This document shows, one piece after another, positions 19,492 to 28,139 of a stretch of DNA of 56,460 nt. The stretch is from an uncultured Bdellovibrionales bacterium. GTDB lineage: Bacteria; Bdellovibrionota; FAC87; UBA2466. Location: assembly GCA_937903155.1 (NCBI GenBank), contig CALCZU010000065.1, positions 1 through 56,460 on the forward strand. The letters run 5' to 3'. Position 1 is the stretch's first letter. Every line of letters starts with the position of its first letter. The position numbers were made by a program, and so were the translations under genes. The notes under the pieces were generated by a model, which was not told where the DNA came from, did not search any database, and worked only from the letters and a program-made list of their open reading frames with translations.

Positions 19492-22056
19492 CTATTCCTT
19501 AGTTTTACCTTCTTCAGAATTGGACGTCGTACCCGCATCTGCTGACTTTGGACTTGCTTCTTTTGGAGGAGTTTCGAGAAGGGGACGGGCTTCCGATTTT
19601 ACCGGATTCTTTGGAGCTTGTTTTGGATCCGGTGTCTCATCGAGCGTGTCTTCATCGTTATTGTTGCGATAATCAAAGTCATGCTCGAGCTTTGCATTTT
19701 CTTCCTGGTTTTTGAGAGTTTGTTTGATTTCTGCAACGTCTTCAGGGTGTGGCTCTTCTCCCCCATTTTGTTTTTCAACAAATCCATCGCGTTTTTCCAT
19801 TTTTTCTTTGATGAGCGCCGAACTTTGAATGGCCGAGCGAATAATTTTAGGTCTCATCAGGATCACGAGATTGGTTTTTCCGACAGTGGTGGTCTTTGAT
19901 TTAAATAACCAACCTAATACCGGAATATCTCCGAGTAACGGAACCTTGGTGATGGTTTCTTCCACTTTATCGCTCATCAAACCGCCAAGCATAATGTAGT
20001 TGCCGTCTTTGATGACGGCTGAAGTATTTGTTTCTCGAGACGTCGTTGCAACTTGGTAATCCTTAAGAGCGGCAGGCACGGAAGTGGTCGGTTTGGTCGT
20101 GTCGACTTTTTGTTCGATGTCGAGTCGGATGGAGCCCGAAGCTGCATTCACATGAGGCGTAATTTTTAAAGTGATCCCGATTTTTTTCGTTTCGACTGTT
20201 CCCGTAGCTCCGTTGGAAGCGGTGCTATTTGTGAAGGTTGATTGAACTGGAATTTCGTCCAAGACTTTAAATTCTGCTTTTTCATTGTCCAGCGCGAGAA
20301 TTTGCGGAGTCGATAGAATGGACGAACTCACCGTCGAGGTGATTAGATTAATGAGTCCCATGAAGGAGTTGACGGTGATATCGGTGAGGGTGTTACCAAC
20401 GAGTGCTTTTGCACCGAAAGAAGGACCTGCAAAGATAGGAATAGTCGCTCCGTCCGAAGGAAATCCAGAGGTTAAAGTCTTTGTTAAAGTTTCTGAATCG
20501 CCGATAAATCCACCTGCGAAGCCTCTCCCGGGAGCGCCCGCGGCTAAGTTAGTTCCAAGTTTTGTCTTATCGCCGACTGAAATTTCCAAGATTGCCGTCT
20601 CGACATAGACTTGCAGTCTTGGAATATCTAATTTTTTGATTACTTTTTTAAGTGTCGCATAGTCTGCAGAGCTTGCGGTAACGACTAAGGCGTTTGTCGA
20701 AGGATCGGCCGTGATTTTTACACCGCCTTCGAGTTCGGCTGTGACCGGCCCACTGGATCCGGTAGGAGCCGTAGAGCCTGGAGTCGAAGTCGTTCCACTG
20801 GAACGGCTGCTGCTGCTTTTTGATTTTGCAGATCCGCCGCCTGCAAGCGAGGAAAGTGTCGACGCCAAATCTTCCGCCTTTGCATATTCGCAATAATAAA
20901 CGCGGATTTTTCCTTGGTTCGACCCTTTGGTGTCGAGTCGTTCGACTAAAAGTTTTAGCTGTGAGAAGCCAGATTGATTTGCGAGAACGAGTAAGCTGTT
21001 CGTCGTTTCATCGGGAATAATTTTGGTGATCACGCCACCGCCGCGCATTCTTTCAAACGTACTTTTTCTAAACGATCGCGTTGCGCCACCTTTTGATTTG
21101 TCATCACCGTAAATTTCGCCCAGCATGTCGGAGACGGCTTTAGCGGATGTGTTTTTAATTTTTAAGATCTGTAGATTCGTTTCGAAAGATTTCACATCGA
21201 GAGAATCTAAAATATCTTTGATTCTTTGAATGTTAGAACCTGTATCCGTGATGATGATTGAGTTCGTAGGTTCGTACGCGAAGAGTTTTCCTTGGCGGGT
21301 GACGAGATCTCTAAATTCTTTTTGCACTTCATCCGCGTTGATAAACTTCAATTGGAAAATACGCGTGATAAATTGATCGTCTCGAGGAGCGAATTCGCCG
21401 GAGTAAGTTTTGACCGGAGCACGTCGAGCTTCAGAGGCTTCGATAATTCGAATATATTTTCCGGATTGCACTGTAGTGAGACTGTTGGCTTCGAGAGCGG
21501 AGAGAAAAGCCTGATAAGCTTCTTGCAACGTCACTTGCGCGGGGCCGATGACCGTGATTTTGCCTCTGACTTTTGAATCTAAAATAAAGTTTTTACCGGT
21601 CCATTTACTGATGAGTGTAACAACGTCTTTAATGTCCTTGTCTGGCAGATCAAAGTTTTTAACTTCTAATCCTTTAATAGAGGAATCTAAATCCAAATAA
21701 TCTGCGAGTTTCGGAGATGCTTTTGCGCTGCCGATTCCTGCCTGCTTATTGGCATTCTGAGTGACGGTGTTTTGAGGTGGAGTTTGGGCGGCATGCGGAG
21801 TGGTGCCCAGTCGTTGAGAGGGGGCTTGCGCTGCAGCAGGGGGATTATTGACCGGAGGTGGGATTTCCGGGCGAGCAGTATTATTATTGTTTCCCCAGGG
21901 ATTACTTCCTGAATCCATAAAATCATCTTCCTGGTATTCGGAACCGGGAGGCATATTCGGACTGCCGAAAGGATTTCCATCGCCAGGTTCTGCGGCAGCG
22001 ATTTGGCACAAGAGAAAGGCCGTGAGTGAAAAAAGTTTCAATTTTGAGCTTTTCAT
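19492..22056 (-). CDS. gspD: Type II secretion outer-membrane secretin GspD
   Basis: An 854-aa secretin forming the outer-membrane channel. A signal peptide (about residues 1-22) is followed by an unusual low-complexity Pro/Asn/Gln-rich linker of about 90 residues, then the N0 domain (NFDLPDKDIKDVVTLISKW), N1-N3 domains with a Gly/Ser-rich loop (about 398-432), and the secretin core (VETAILEISVGDKTKLG, VPLLGDIPVLGWLFKS, NLVILMRPKII). A C-terminal tail of about 130 charged residues follows the core and may serve as an S-domain for a pilotin. It precedes gspE by three bases. Confidence 0.95.
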   Translation of the reverse strand: MKSSKLKLFSLTAFLLCQIAAAEPGDGNPFGSPNMPPGSEYQEDDFMDSGSNPWGNNNNTARPEIPPPVNNPPAAAQAPSQRLGTTPHAAQTPPQNTVTQNANKQAGIGSAKASPKLADYLDLDSSIKGLEVKNFDLPDKDIKDVVTLISKWTGKNFILDSKVRGKITVIGPAQVTLQEAYQAFLSALEANSLTTVQSGKYIRIIEASEARRAPVKTYSGEFAPRDDQFITRIFQLKFINADEVQKEFRDLVTRQGKLFAYEPTNSIIITDTGSNIQRIKDILDSLDVKSFETNLQILKIKNTSAKAVSDMLGEIYGDDKSKGGATRSFRKSTFERMRGGGVITKIIPDETTNSLLVLANQSGFSQLKLLVERLDTKGSNQGKIRVYYCEYAKAEDLASTLSSLAGGGSAKSKSSSSRSSGTTSTPGSTAPTGSSGPVTAELEGGVKITADPSTNALVVTASSADYATLKKVIKKLDIPRLQVYVETAILEISVGDKTKLGTNLAAGAPGRGFAGGFIGDSETLTKTLTSGFPSDGATIPIFAGPSFGAKALVGNTLTDITVNSFMGLINLITSTVSSSILSTPQILALDNEKAEFKVLDEIPVQSTFTNSTASNGATGTVETKKIGITLKITPHVNAASGSIRLDIEQKVDTTKPTTSVPAALKDYQVATTSRETNTSAVIKDGNYIMLGGLMSDKVEETITKVPLLGDIPVLGWLFKSKTTTVGKTNLVILMRPKIIRSAIQSSALIKEKMEKRDGFVEKQNGGEEPHPEDVAEIKQTLKNQEENAKLEHDFDYRNNNDEDTLDETPDPKQAPKNPVKSEARPLLETPPKEASPKSADAGTTSNSEEGKTKE

Positions 22057-22065
22057 AAATCGCCT

Positions 22066-23112
22066 TTACATTTTTACGTCGTACGAAAGCGTCATCTCCT
22101 GACCCCCTCGCATGATTTTGAGTTCAATTTTGTTGGAACTTCTTAATCGTTGGAACGCTTCGAGGCCTTTTCCAGCATTGTCTAGAACGATGTCATTCAC
22201 ACCCGCAAGAACATCGCCTTGTCTTAAGCCCAACTGGGAAAAAGGAGATTCCGGATCAATCGATTGCATTAAAAACCCCTTCATATGTCCGCTGGAATCG
22301 GTGAAGGGCACTGCTTTCGCTGTCTGCAAAACAGTATTGAGATCTTTTAACTGATTGTCGAGGTAAGTCTGCTTAATTTCAAAAGTTGTTTCACTCTTAG
22401 GCATGATTCCGCCGCCACTCGAATTGGTGAGATTGCCACCGATTTCCCCACCTTCGTCAGGAATCTCGACATACTCCATCTCCTGAGTTGCTTTAACCAT
22501 GTAACAGAATTTTTTTCTCTCGACCTTGAGGGCTTGATATCTATCCAGAAACGTTTCGTCTTTTCGAACTGCGAATTTATTGCTTCCGGAGTCTTGAAGA
22601 AGTGCGACGGAAAGGCTTTCATTTCCCATCACAATCGTTGCGAGAAGCTGCATTCCTGAGGTCGAAGCTTTTGCTTGAGCAAAACAGTCTAGCAGTCCTT
22701 GATCGAGGGGATCCGGAATTCTATTTTCGACGTCAAAAATATTTCTCTTTTCAATCACTGTAAAATCTTCGGGTGGGGTTACCGAATGCGATTGAACGAC
22801 CGCGCGTTTGGTCGGCAGGGGGGTGTAAACGGGTCGAATAAAAAGGGCAATAATTCGTGACGAGGCAGCGCTTGCGAGAAGGACCGTTAAAATGATGAGG
22901 CCCCAATTTAAAAGGTGGGAATGCTCGACGATTGTCTCGGGTTTAATATTTTTGACCCGGATATTTTTTAGGTTGCGGGGAAGGTTTTTGGGAACGCTTT
23001 TTCGCAAAGTCGTGATCGCGCGCTGAGCGCGAGATTTTGTAGGGAGGGGGCCCGTACTTGCGATGGGTCCTTCCTCTTTTTTAAATTTTTTGAAAAAGTC
23101 TTTGAAAGCCAT
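22066..23112 (-). CDS. gspC: Type II secretion protein GspC with PDZ domain
   Basis: The first gene of the T2SS operon (348 aa), the inner-membrane linker to the secretin. A basic cytoplasmic segment precedes a membrane helix (about residues 68-92). The HR domain (about 115-205, EKRNIFDVENRI and AQAKASTSGMQLLATIVMG) binds GspD N0 in known systems. The last ~85 residues are a PDZ domain (LMQSIDPESPFSQLGLRQGD, VLAGVNDIVLDNAGKGLEAF) thought to select cargo. No clear Shine-Dalgarno precedes the ATG. The 215-base region before it must hold the operon promoter. Confidence 0.92.
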   Translation of the reverse strand: MAFKDFFKKFKKEEGPIASTGPLPTKSRAQRAITTLRKSVPKNLPRNLKNIRVKNIKPETIVEHSHLLNWGLIILTVLLASAASSRIIALFIRPVYTPLPTKRAVVQSHSVTPPEDFTVIEKRNIFDVENRIPDPLDQGLLDCFAQAKASTSGMQLLATIVMGNESLSVALLQDSGSNKFAVRKDETFLDRYQALKVERKKFCYMVKATQEMEYVEIPDEGGEIGGNLTNSSGGGIMPKSETTFEIKQTYLDNQLKDLNTVLQTAKAVPFTDSSGHMKGFLMQSIDPESPFSQLGLRQGDVLAGVNDIVLDNAGKGLEAFQRLRSSNKIELKIMRGGQEMTLSYDVKM

Positions 23113-23327
23113 AAGAATTTTGAAGACACGAATCCGTCCCCTAATACTGCAACGAATACGCCAGCGAAAAAAACCTACTTTTACGCACGGTGTGGTGTCC
23201 TATCTTACGGTTTTCATGCGATGGGTTAGATCCGCTGTCAACTAAAAGACGATGACGCACCACAAACAGTGACAGATTGGCAAAGTCCCTTCATGACACC
23301 TGCGTTAAACTTGGATAAGTTAAGAAA
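23113..23327. other. Divergent intergenic region, gspC / DUF309
   Basis: This 215-base gap separates the T2SS operon (minus) from the DUF309 gene (plus). A perfect TTGACA reads on the minus strand (23236-23241), but the hexamer 17 bases on is CATGAA, a poor -10. A short inverted repeat tgtggtg (23191-23197) / caccaca (23259-23265) flanks it and might bind a regulator. I see no RNA gene here. Confidence 0.3.
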
Positions 23328-23687
23328 ATGTCTGACCCGGAACTCTTTACCAAAGGCCTTGAACACTTTAATCGAGGAGAATTCTTCGAAGCCCACGAGG
23401 TTTGGGAGGAGCTATGGCACACAGCGCAAGGAGCTTACCATCCCTTTATTCAAGGACTTATTCAGACCGCTGTTGCAATGCATCATGCGGGAAATGAGAA
23501 TTGGAGAGGCACTCGAAAATTAATGGCAGGGGCACTGAATTATCTGAAAAAGGGAGTGTCAGCAAGTCACACGATTGATGTCGACGCGCTGCAAGATGCA
23601 ATTTTAGACTTCGAAATAGCGCTTCAAAAAAAGCTCCAAGGTGAGAAGATAGAGCTGCCATTTTTCCAAATGCCATTGAAGAAATAG
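23328..23687 (+). CDS. DUF309 family protein
   Basis: A 119-aa cytoplasmic protein of the DUF309 family (TTHA0068-like helical fold). The family signature is clear: FNRGEFFEAHEVWEELWH followed by FIQGLIQTAVAMHHAGNENW. The conserved Glu, His and Trp of this motif suggest a metal or ligand site, but no activity is established. It is followed nine bases later by the CDF transporter gene, so the two are probably co-transcribed. The ribosome-binding site before ATG 23328 is weak. Confidence 0.9.
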   Translation: MSDPELFTKGLEHFNRGEFFEAHEVWEELWHTAQGAYHPFIQGLIQTAVAMHHAGNENWRGTRKLMAGALNYLKKGVSASHTIDVDALQDAILDFEIALQKKLQGEKIELPFFQMPLKK

Positions 23688-23696
23688 AGGCCCTGA

Positions 23697-24617
23697 ATGC
23701 ACGATCATTCGCACTCCCATTCTCATAGCCACTCTCACCCTCACGAAAACAATCAGAAAAAACTTTGGTGGGTTTTGCTTTTGACGATCGGGTATATGTT
23801 TGCGGAAATTGTCGGCGGAATTTACAGCGGATCGCTTGCTCTCATCGCCGATGCCGGTCATATGGCCATTGACGGTGCCTCGATCGCTCTGAGCCTGTTT
23901 GCGACTTGGGTCGCAAAACGCCCTCCGACCTCGGCGAAAACATTTGGTTATCACCGCGCGGAAATTTTGGCGGCGACGGTGAACGGTGCGACCCTTTTCG
24001 CGCTTTCGCTTTGGATTTGTTACGAAGCCTGGACCCGTCTACATTCCGAATATGAGGTCAAGGGAACGATGATGACAGTCGTCGCGGTCGGTGGACTCCT
24101 TGTGAATCTCGTCTGTTTAAAAGTCCTCCACGGCGATCACGATCACGTAAATATTAAAAGTGTCCGCCTGCATATTCTAACGGACCTCTTAGGTTCAATC
24201 GCCGCGATTGGCGCCGGATTTTTGGTTTGGCAATGGGGATGGACGAAAGCGGATCCGATTTTGTCAGCGGTGATTAGTATTTTGATTATTTACGGGGCAT
24301 GGAAACTTCTTTCGGAATGTTTCAATATTCTTCTCGAGGGTGTTCCAGCGGGTTTAAGTTTGGACGAAATTCGCCAAAGTATTAAGAATCACGAGAACGT
24401 GGAAGATTTGCACGACCTTCATGTTTGGACTGTCACGAGCGGAGTTCCATCGCTCAGCGCTCATGTCGTCATTAAAGAAACCGCAAATTCTGCACAGGTT
24501 TTGAAAGAGTTAGAAAATCTTTTGAGAGAAAAGTTTAAAATCGAGCATGTGACTTTGCAGCTTGAGCCGTCGCAATTCCACAAACATTCGGATCATTGCA
24601 AGTTACACCACCACTGA
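23697..24617 (+). CDS. Cation diffusion facilitator, zinc-type (ZitB/CzcD-like)
   Basis: A 306-aa inner-membrane exporter of divalent metal, most likely Zn2+, driven by proton antiport. The N-terminus is a His-rich metal-binding tail (MHDHSHSHSHSHSHPHEN). Six membrane helices follow, with the transport-site motifs ADAGHMAID in helix 2 and HILTDLLGS in helix 5 (HxxxD pair). A His-rich loop (LHGDHDHVN) lies between helices 4 and 5, and the C-terminal ferredoxin-like cytoplasmic domain contains DLHVWTVTSGVPSLSAHV. A His-rich tail closes the protein. Confidence 0.93.
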   Translation: MHDHSHSHSHSHSHPHENNQKKLWWVLLLTIGYMFAEIVGGIYSGSLALIADAGHMAIDGASIALSLFATWVAKRPPTSAKTFGYHRAEILAATVNGATLFALSLWICYEAWTRLHSEYEVKGTMMTVVAVGGLLVNLVCLKVLHGDHDHVNIKSVRLHILTDLLGSIAAIGAGFLVWQWGWTKADPILSAVISILIIYGAWKLLSECFNILLEGVPAGLSLDEIRQSIKNHENVEDLHDLHVWTVTSGVPSLSAHVVIKETANSAQVLKELENLLREKFKIEHVTLQLEPSQFHKHSDHCKLHHH

Positions 24618-24670
24618 TTGGCAAATGCTTGCAGATTGAGATTGAGCTTGGTAAGACAACTCCTTCGTAT

Positions 24671-24743
24671 GGGCCGTTAGCTCAGTTGGTAGAGCAGTTG
24701 ACTCTTAATCAGCGGGCCCCCGGTTCGAGCCCGGGACGGCCCA
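24671..24743 (+). tRNA. tRNA-Lys (CTT)
   Basis: Cloverleaf with acceptor GGGCCGT / ACGGCCC, D arm with AGTTGGTAGAGC, anticodon stem GTTGA / TCAGC and loop CTCTTAA giving anticodon CTT (24704-24706), and T arm CCCGGTTCGAGCCCGGG. Discriminator A is at 24743; the CCA end is not encoded, unlike the tRNA-Ile in this window. The gene stands alone. Confidence 0.96.
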
Positions 24744-24744
24744 A

Positions 24745-24859
24745 AAATTTCGCTTCGCGAAATTTAGAGAATAGAGAAATTGAAAATAGAGAATAGGCCG
24801 GGAAAAAGCATATTAAGAGTGCGAAATTTTTCCTCTATTTTTCAATTTCTCTATTCTCT
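24745..24859. repeat. Nested inverted repeats after tRNA-Lys
   Basis: A 9-bp hairpin (aaatttcgc-ttc-gcgaaattt, 24745-24765) directly follows the tRNA. Then a 26-nt arm (24766-24791, starting agagaatagagaaattg) is matched by an inverted copy at 24833-24859 with one extra T, separated by about 41 bases. Together they could form a long cruciform or hairpin between the tRNA and the convergent LpxR gene and act as a two-way transcription stop. No U-rich tail is seen. A small mobile palindrome family is an alternative. Confidence 0.7.
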
Positions 24860-24873
24860 GGGTCCTATTCCTA

Positions 24874-25866
24874 TTAAAAATTATGCGTGTAAGAAATTAA
24901 GACCGATCCGAAGCCGTGGGTTTTTAGATTGGATTGGAATTCTTGGCTGCGAAGAACTTGTCGCCAGGCGATTCGGAAAGCTTGATATCGGAATAGGAAT
25001 CCAAAATCGAGGTCGTAGACTAAAGCGCGTTTGTCGATTCGAGGGCCGGTTTGAAATGTATTTCCATCTAGGAAAAGATTTCGAACCATATATCGGAAGT
25101 CGGCGGCTAAAAAACCGTATGCCTCCCACGGTTGCCGCTGTTCGGGAACGAAGGGTTCGGCGCTCATTGGAGTGGTCATCGTAGGGCCGAAGTCATCGGA
25201 AAGACCATAGCCCAAACGAAACTGCGCTCCCACTTGTCCATACACGTAAAGATTACCCGCGGCGATTGCGGCATTGGGGACGAAGTCGCTCAGCGAAACA
25301 CCTTTTGCATCTTTGAGTGCCCAAAAAGTACGCTTCTGCTGATAAAAAAGATTAAGAATCGGTTCTGTTTTCAGTTGATTGTCCCAACCTTCCGCAATTC
25401 GATATCCGATAAAGCGATGGATTGCGTTTTGAATATTTTCGCCCAGTGCCAAGGGACCCACGACTCCGAGCTCTACTTGAAATAAATGCAAAGTATTTTC
25501 ATTTCTAAGATAGCTTAAGAACGATCCTGAGAGGTAGGCTGCATAGGGTTCATCGTCCTCTATTGGGTCACGCCTTGAAATATCGTCGGGGGTGTACAGT
25601 TGCTGCCCTAGCGCAAACCCTGAGTTGAATTGAGAGGAGTTAGAAGTAAACCACTCCAAAAAACGGAAAACGATTGGTAGGCGGTCCGTGGTTCGAATCA
25701 AAGAAAGACGTTGTCCTCCTGAGTACGCCCTATCGTCGTTGAGGACAGAAAATGGGTAATCATTATCAAACGAATAATTAAAATCGTACGGGTTTTCATC
25801 CGAGATCGACACTCGCGGAACAGCTGAAAAAATAATCGCTACAAAAATGAAAAAGCGCAGCCGCAT
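24874..25866 (-). CDS. Lipid A deacylase LpxR-like outer-membrane protein (DUF2219)
   Basis: A 330-aa outer-membrane beta-barrel with a signal peptide (about residues 1-22). It matches the DUF2219/LpxR pattern throughout: an Asn-Asp pair (N35-D36) followed by DDRAYSGG (family: YTNG, with Ser in place of Thr), GQQLYTPDDI, DDEPYAAYL (family: DDRPYAGWL), VVGPLALGENIQ with His150, GWDNQL and a C-terminal strand ending in Phe. In Salmonella, LpxR removes the 3'-acyloxyacyl chain of lipid A. A ribosome-binding site AAAGG precedes the ATG. LPS remodelling fits the O-antigen genes nearby. Confidence 0.85.
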   Translation of the reverse strand: MRLRFFIFVAIIFSAVPRVSISDENPYDFNYSFDNDYPFSVLNDDRAYSGGQRLSLIRTTDRLPIVFRFLEWFTSNSSQFNSGFALGQQLYTPDDISRRDPIEDDEPYAAYLSGSFLSYLRNENTLHLFQVELGVVGPLALGENIQNAIHRFIGYRIAEGWDNQLKTEPILNLFYQQKRTFWALKDAKGVSLSDFVPNAAIAAGNLYVYGQVGAQFRLGYGLSDDFGPTMTTPMSAEPFVPEQRQPWEAYGFLAADFRYMVRNLFLDGNTFQTGPRIDKRALVYDLDFGFLFRYQAFRIAWRQVLRSQEFQSNLKTHGFGSVLISYTHNF

Positions 25867-25934
25867 CGTATGCCTTTATCACATCTCCAAGCTGGAAGGT
25901 ATCGTCGATGTCTTCCGTGGTCACTTAAGGTATA

Positions 25935-26954
25935 ATGATGAGTATGCTTCGCCTATTAGTCGTTCTCCTCTTTTTTCAAAGCTCGGACTTGATGGCGAAA
26001 GATTTTTTGCGCCGTTGCCTTTTTGCACGCCTTGCTACAAAACCCGCTGCCGTTCCAGTAATTGTCCCGGTCATTCCGGTCCGTCCGAAGATTGCGCTTC
26101 CTGCGGAAAAGGCGATCGTTCCCGCAGTAGAAAAAGCGCTTACACTCAATAAAAGCGAAGAGTTTAGCCATGCCGTGAAGAAAAGAACGGATGAGCTCAA
26201 GCCAAAGCTTACAGAATGGATGCAAAACTCGGCAGAGTCGAAAGAGGAAATCGAACAACGTGCCCACAGATTTAAAAAAGGTTTTAACAGCAAATATCAA
26301 ACAATTCCGCCCGATGAAATGAATTTGATCTTAGAGGTCATTAACGGGAGATTTAATCCAGCACATTTAGCTCGAGTGATTGCGGAGCTGGAAGTGAGAA
26401 CGCTTAAAGAGCTGAATCTGCCGTTAAATACTTCCGAAAAGCTTTCTCCCTCAGATCCTAAAACACGAATGGCCTTTCAAAAAGCAGCGAAAAGTATGGC
26501 GGAGGATTTAGGACGTGAGTTGGCCATTCTGACATCCACTTCTTCCAAGGCTTTCAATCAAGGGCTCTATGATGGGAAAAAAAAAGTGGGAAAATATGTT
26601 TTAGATTCCTCCCGCCCCAGCACCCTGATTAAGTCGGGGGAAATTGACCACGGAGAAGACGGCCACATTATTCAACAGCTCGTTGATACAATGAGTGTCG
26701 GCACGAAAGGTTTCGATAAGCTGATGCGACTCAGCGCTGACGGCGGATCCTACATCCTCGTCGACGTCGAAGGACCCAGCTTTGAAAATAATTCGATGTG
26801 GGGAATCGTTTTTGATTCCATTCTCAGCTCCGCCACACAACAGAAAATGCGCGATCTGAAGTTCACCCCGATGGGACTCGCAGGATCTAATATGATGTAT
26901 CCGCAAGGCGCCTCAAATGCACTCAGCCGGTTTAGTATTCTCCCGAATCAATGA
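25935..26954 (+). CDS. Exported protein of unknown function
   Basis: A 339-aa protein with a signal peptide (about residues 1-21, MSMLRLLVVLLFFQSSDLMA). A Pro/Val-rich segment follows (about 37-65), then a helical region. I recognise no family. AAGG precedes the first ATG, but a perfect TATAAT (25931-25936) overlaps that ATG; if it is a real -10, translation would begin at the ATG at 25944 from an almost leaderless message. The 3' end overlaps the convergent DUF3095 gene by 7 bases. Confidence 0.75.
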   Translation: MMSMLRLLVVLLFFQSSDLMAKDFLRRCLFARLATKPAAVPVIVPVIPVRPKIALPAEKAIVPAVEKALTLNKSEEFSHAVKKRTDELKPKLTEWMQNSAESKEEIEQRAHRFKKGFNSKYQTIPPDEMNLILEVINGRFNPAHLARVIAELEVRTLKELNLPLNTSEKLSPSDPKTRMAFQKAAKSMAEDLGRELAILTSTSSKAFNQGLYDGKKKVGKYVLDSSRPSTLIKSGEIDHGEDGHIIQQLVDTMSVGTKGFDKLMRLSADGGSYILVDVEGPSFENNSMWGIVFDSILSSATQQKMRDLKFTPMGLAGSNMMYPQGASNALSRFSILPNQ

Positions 26955-28090
26955 GCCGTCTTCAGTTGTTCCTTCATCTGAATCGCGGCCTCAACGTATC
27001 CGCCGGACGAACCGTCTAAAAAGTGCAGGTGATCGTCTTGTCGATTAGAAACCAAGCAGGTCATCAGTGCAGAGGGTGAGGCATGGATCCCATAGACGAG
27101 TGCGCCTTTGATTCGAAACGATTCCAAAAAAGACTCGAGCTCGCGGCGTTGGGACGAATTGCCATCGAGAACCATTCGAAGGGTGCCGTCGAACTTTCTG
27201 TGATCGGTTTGACTGACCACATCTTGTTTGTACTTGCTCCAGAATTTGCTTTTTAACATTTCGAGAACGGTAACCCCTACGTTTGTGATTAAAAACGTGG
27301 TGAATTGATAAGCCCACAAGGCTTTCGATCGGACTTTAGCTTCCGCCTCGTATTGTCGGAATTGCTTTGCAACTTTTAATTGCCTTACCTGGATCGGAGC
27401 AGCTTCGCCGTAGATTCTATTCACGGCGTCGATGACGGTGCTGTAGAGTACAGGTGTCCCCGCACTCGCTACCTGCGAATGAACCAAGATTGTCACAATC
27501 TCTCCGTTCTGACTTGGAATCGGCTGCCATCGGCATTCGAGTCCTGTGAAATCGGCGTCGGCGATATCTCCTTCTTCATTCACTAAGTAGCTATTGTCGG
27601 TTGCGGGGCTCTTCACCCAACGTTCCGCTTCGAGAAGTGCCGTGCCCGAGAAAACGTATTGGGGCGAACGGCCAGTACTCTGAAGACGAGCCAGTTGGAG
27701 ATCAAATCCTTGTTTTTTTAGATCCGAAACGGGGACCCGACCGATTCGAAGTTGAAGATTAAATTTTTCCTGGGCGAGTGTGTGGCTGGCGCGCAATGCT
27801 CGTTCGACTTTCGCTCGATGTTGAGGCGGAATCAAAAACGTCGCCCCATCGCCTCCAAAGACATAGGCAATCTCTCCGCCCGCGACCGCATTCAATGTCG
27901 CCATAATTGAGGAAGCTCCGACCACATTCACAGATTTATAATTGCCTGAGCGAATCGCTTCAGTCGAATTCTTCACGTCGCTGAAAAATAGAAACCATTC
28001 ATCGGGGACCTCCGCGAAAAGTTCTCTTTTCGTCACTTCCGAAAAATTTTTAATCAAAGGGCTGTCTAAAACCGATTTCATTTTTGTCAT
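26948..28090 (-). CDS. DUF3095 family protein (nucleotide-cyclase-like)
   Basis: A 380-aa protein matching the DUF3095 family along its length. The start FFSDVKNSTEAIRSGNYKSV is followed by VFGGDGATFLIPPQ and FTGLECRWQPIPSQNGEIV. The pattern of an Asp in a beta strand (SDVKNST) and a GGDG turn resembles class III adenylyl cyclases and GGDEF proteins, but complete catalytic sets are not evident and no activity is established for the family. No signal peptide, so cytoplasmic. It is divergent from the 919-aa AAA+ protein gene across 49 bases. Confidence 0.88.
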   Translation of the reverse strand: MTKMKSVLDSPLIKNFSEVTKRELFAEVPDEWFLFFSDVKNSTEAIRSGNYKSVNVVGASSIMATLNAVAGGEIAYVFGGDGATFLIPPQHRAKVERALRASHTLAQEKFNLQLRIGRVPVSDLKKQGFDLQLARLQSTGRSPQYVFSGTALLEAERWVKSPATDNSYLVNEEGDIADADFTGLECRWQPIPSQNGEIVTILVHSQVASAGTPVLYSTVIDAVNRIYGEAAPIQVRQLKVAKQFRQYEAEAKVRSKALWAYQFTTFLITNVGVTVLEMLKSKFWSKYKQDVVSQTDHRKFDGTLRMVLDGNSSQRRELESFLESFRIKGALVYGIHASPSALMTCLVSNRQDDHLHFLDGSSGGYVEAAIQMKEQLKTAH

Positions 28091-28139
28091 CTATCTGAAA
28101 ATGTTGGGGATATATTAAAATACCGCGTCTGAAAGATTT

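Noticed and set aside
23697..23750. Tandem His-Ser codon repeat as a microsatellite or CRISPR-like array
   Set aside because: It is the His-rich metal-binding tail of the CDF transporter, common in zinc exporters.
24596..24796. 66-codon open frame across tRNA-Lys
   Set aside because: Its product contains the well-known false peptide from translating a tRNA gene (AQLVEQLTLNQRAPGSSPG); the tRNA explains the conservation.
24671..24859. Attachment site of an integrated element at tRNA-Lys
   Set aside because: No integrase, no direct repeat of the tRNA 3' end, and no phage or island genes nearby; the sequence after the tRNA is an inverted repeat.
24780..25184. Plus-strand open frame opposite the LpxR-like gene
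   Set aside because: It is the antisense shadow of a clear family member and starts within the inverted repeat.
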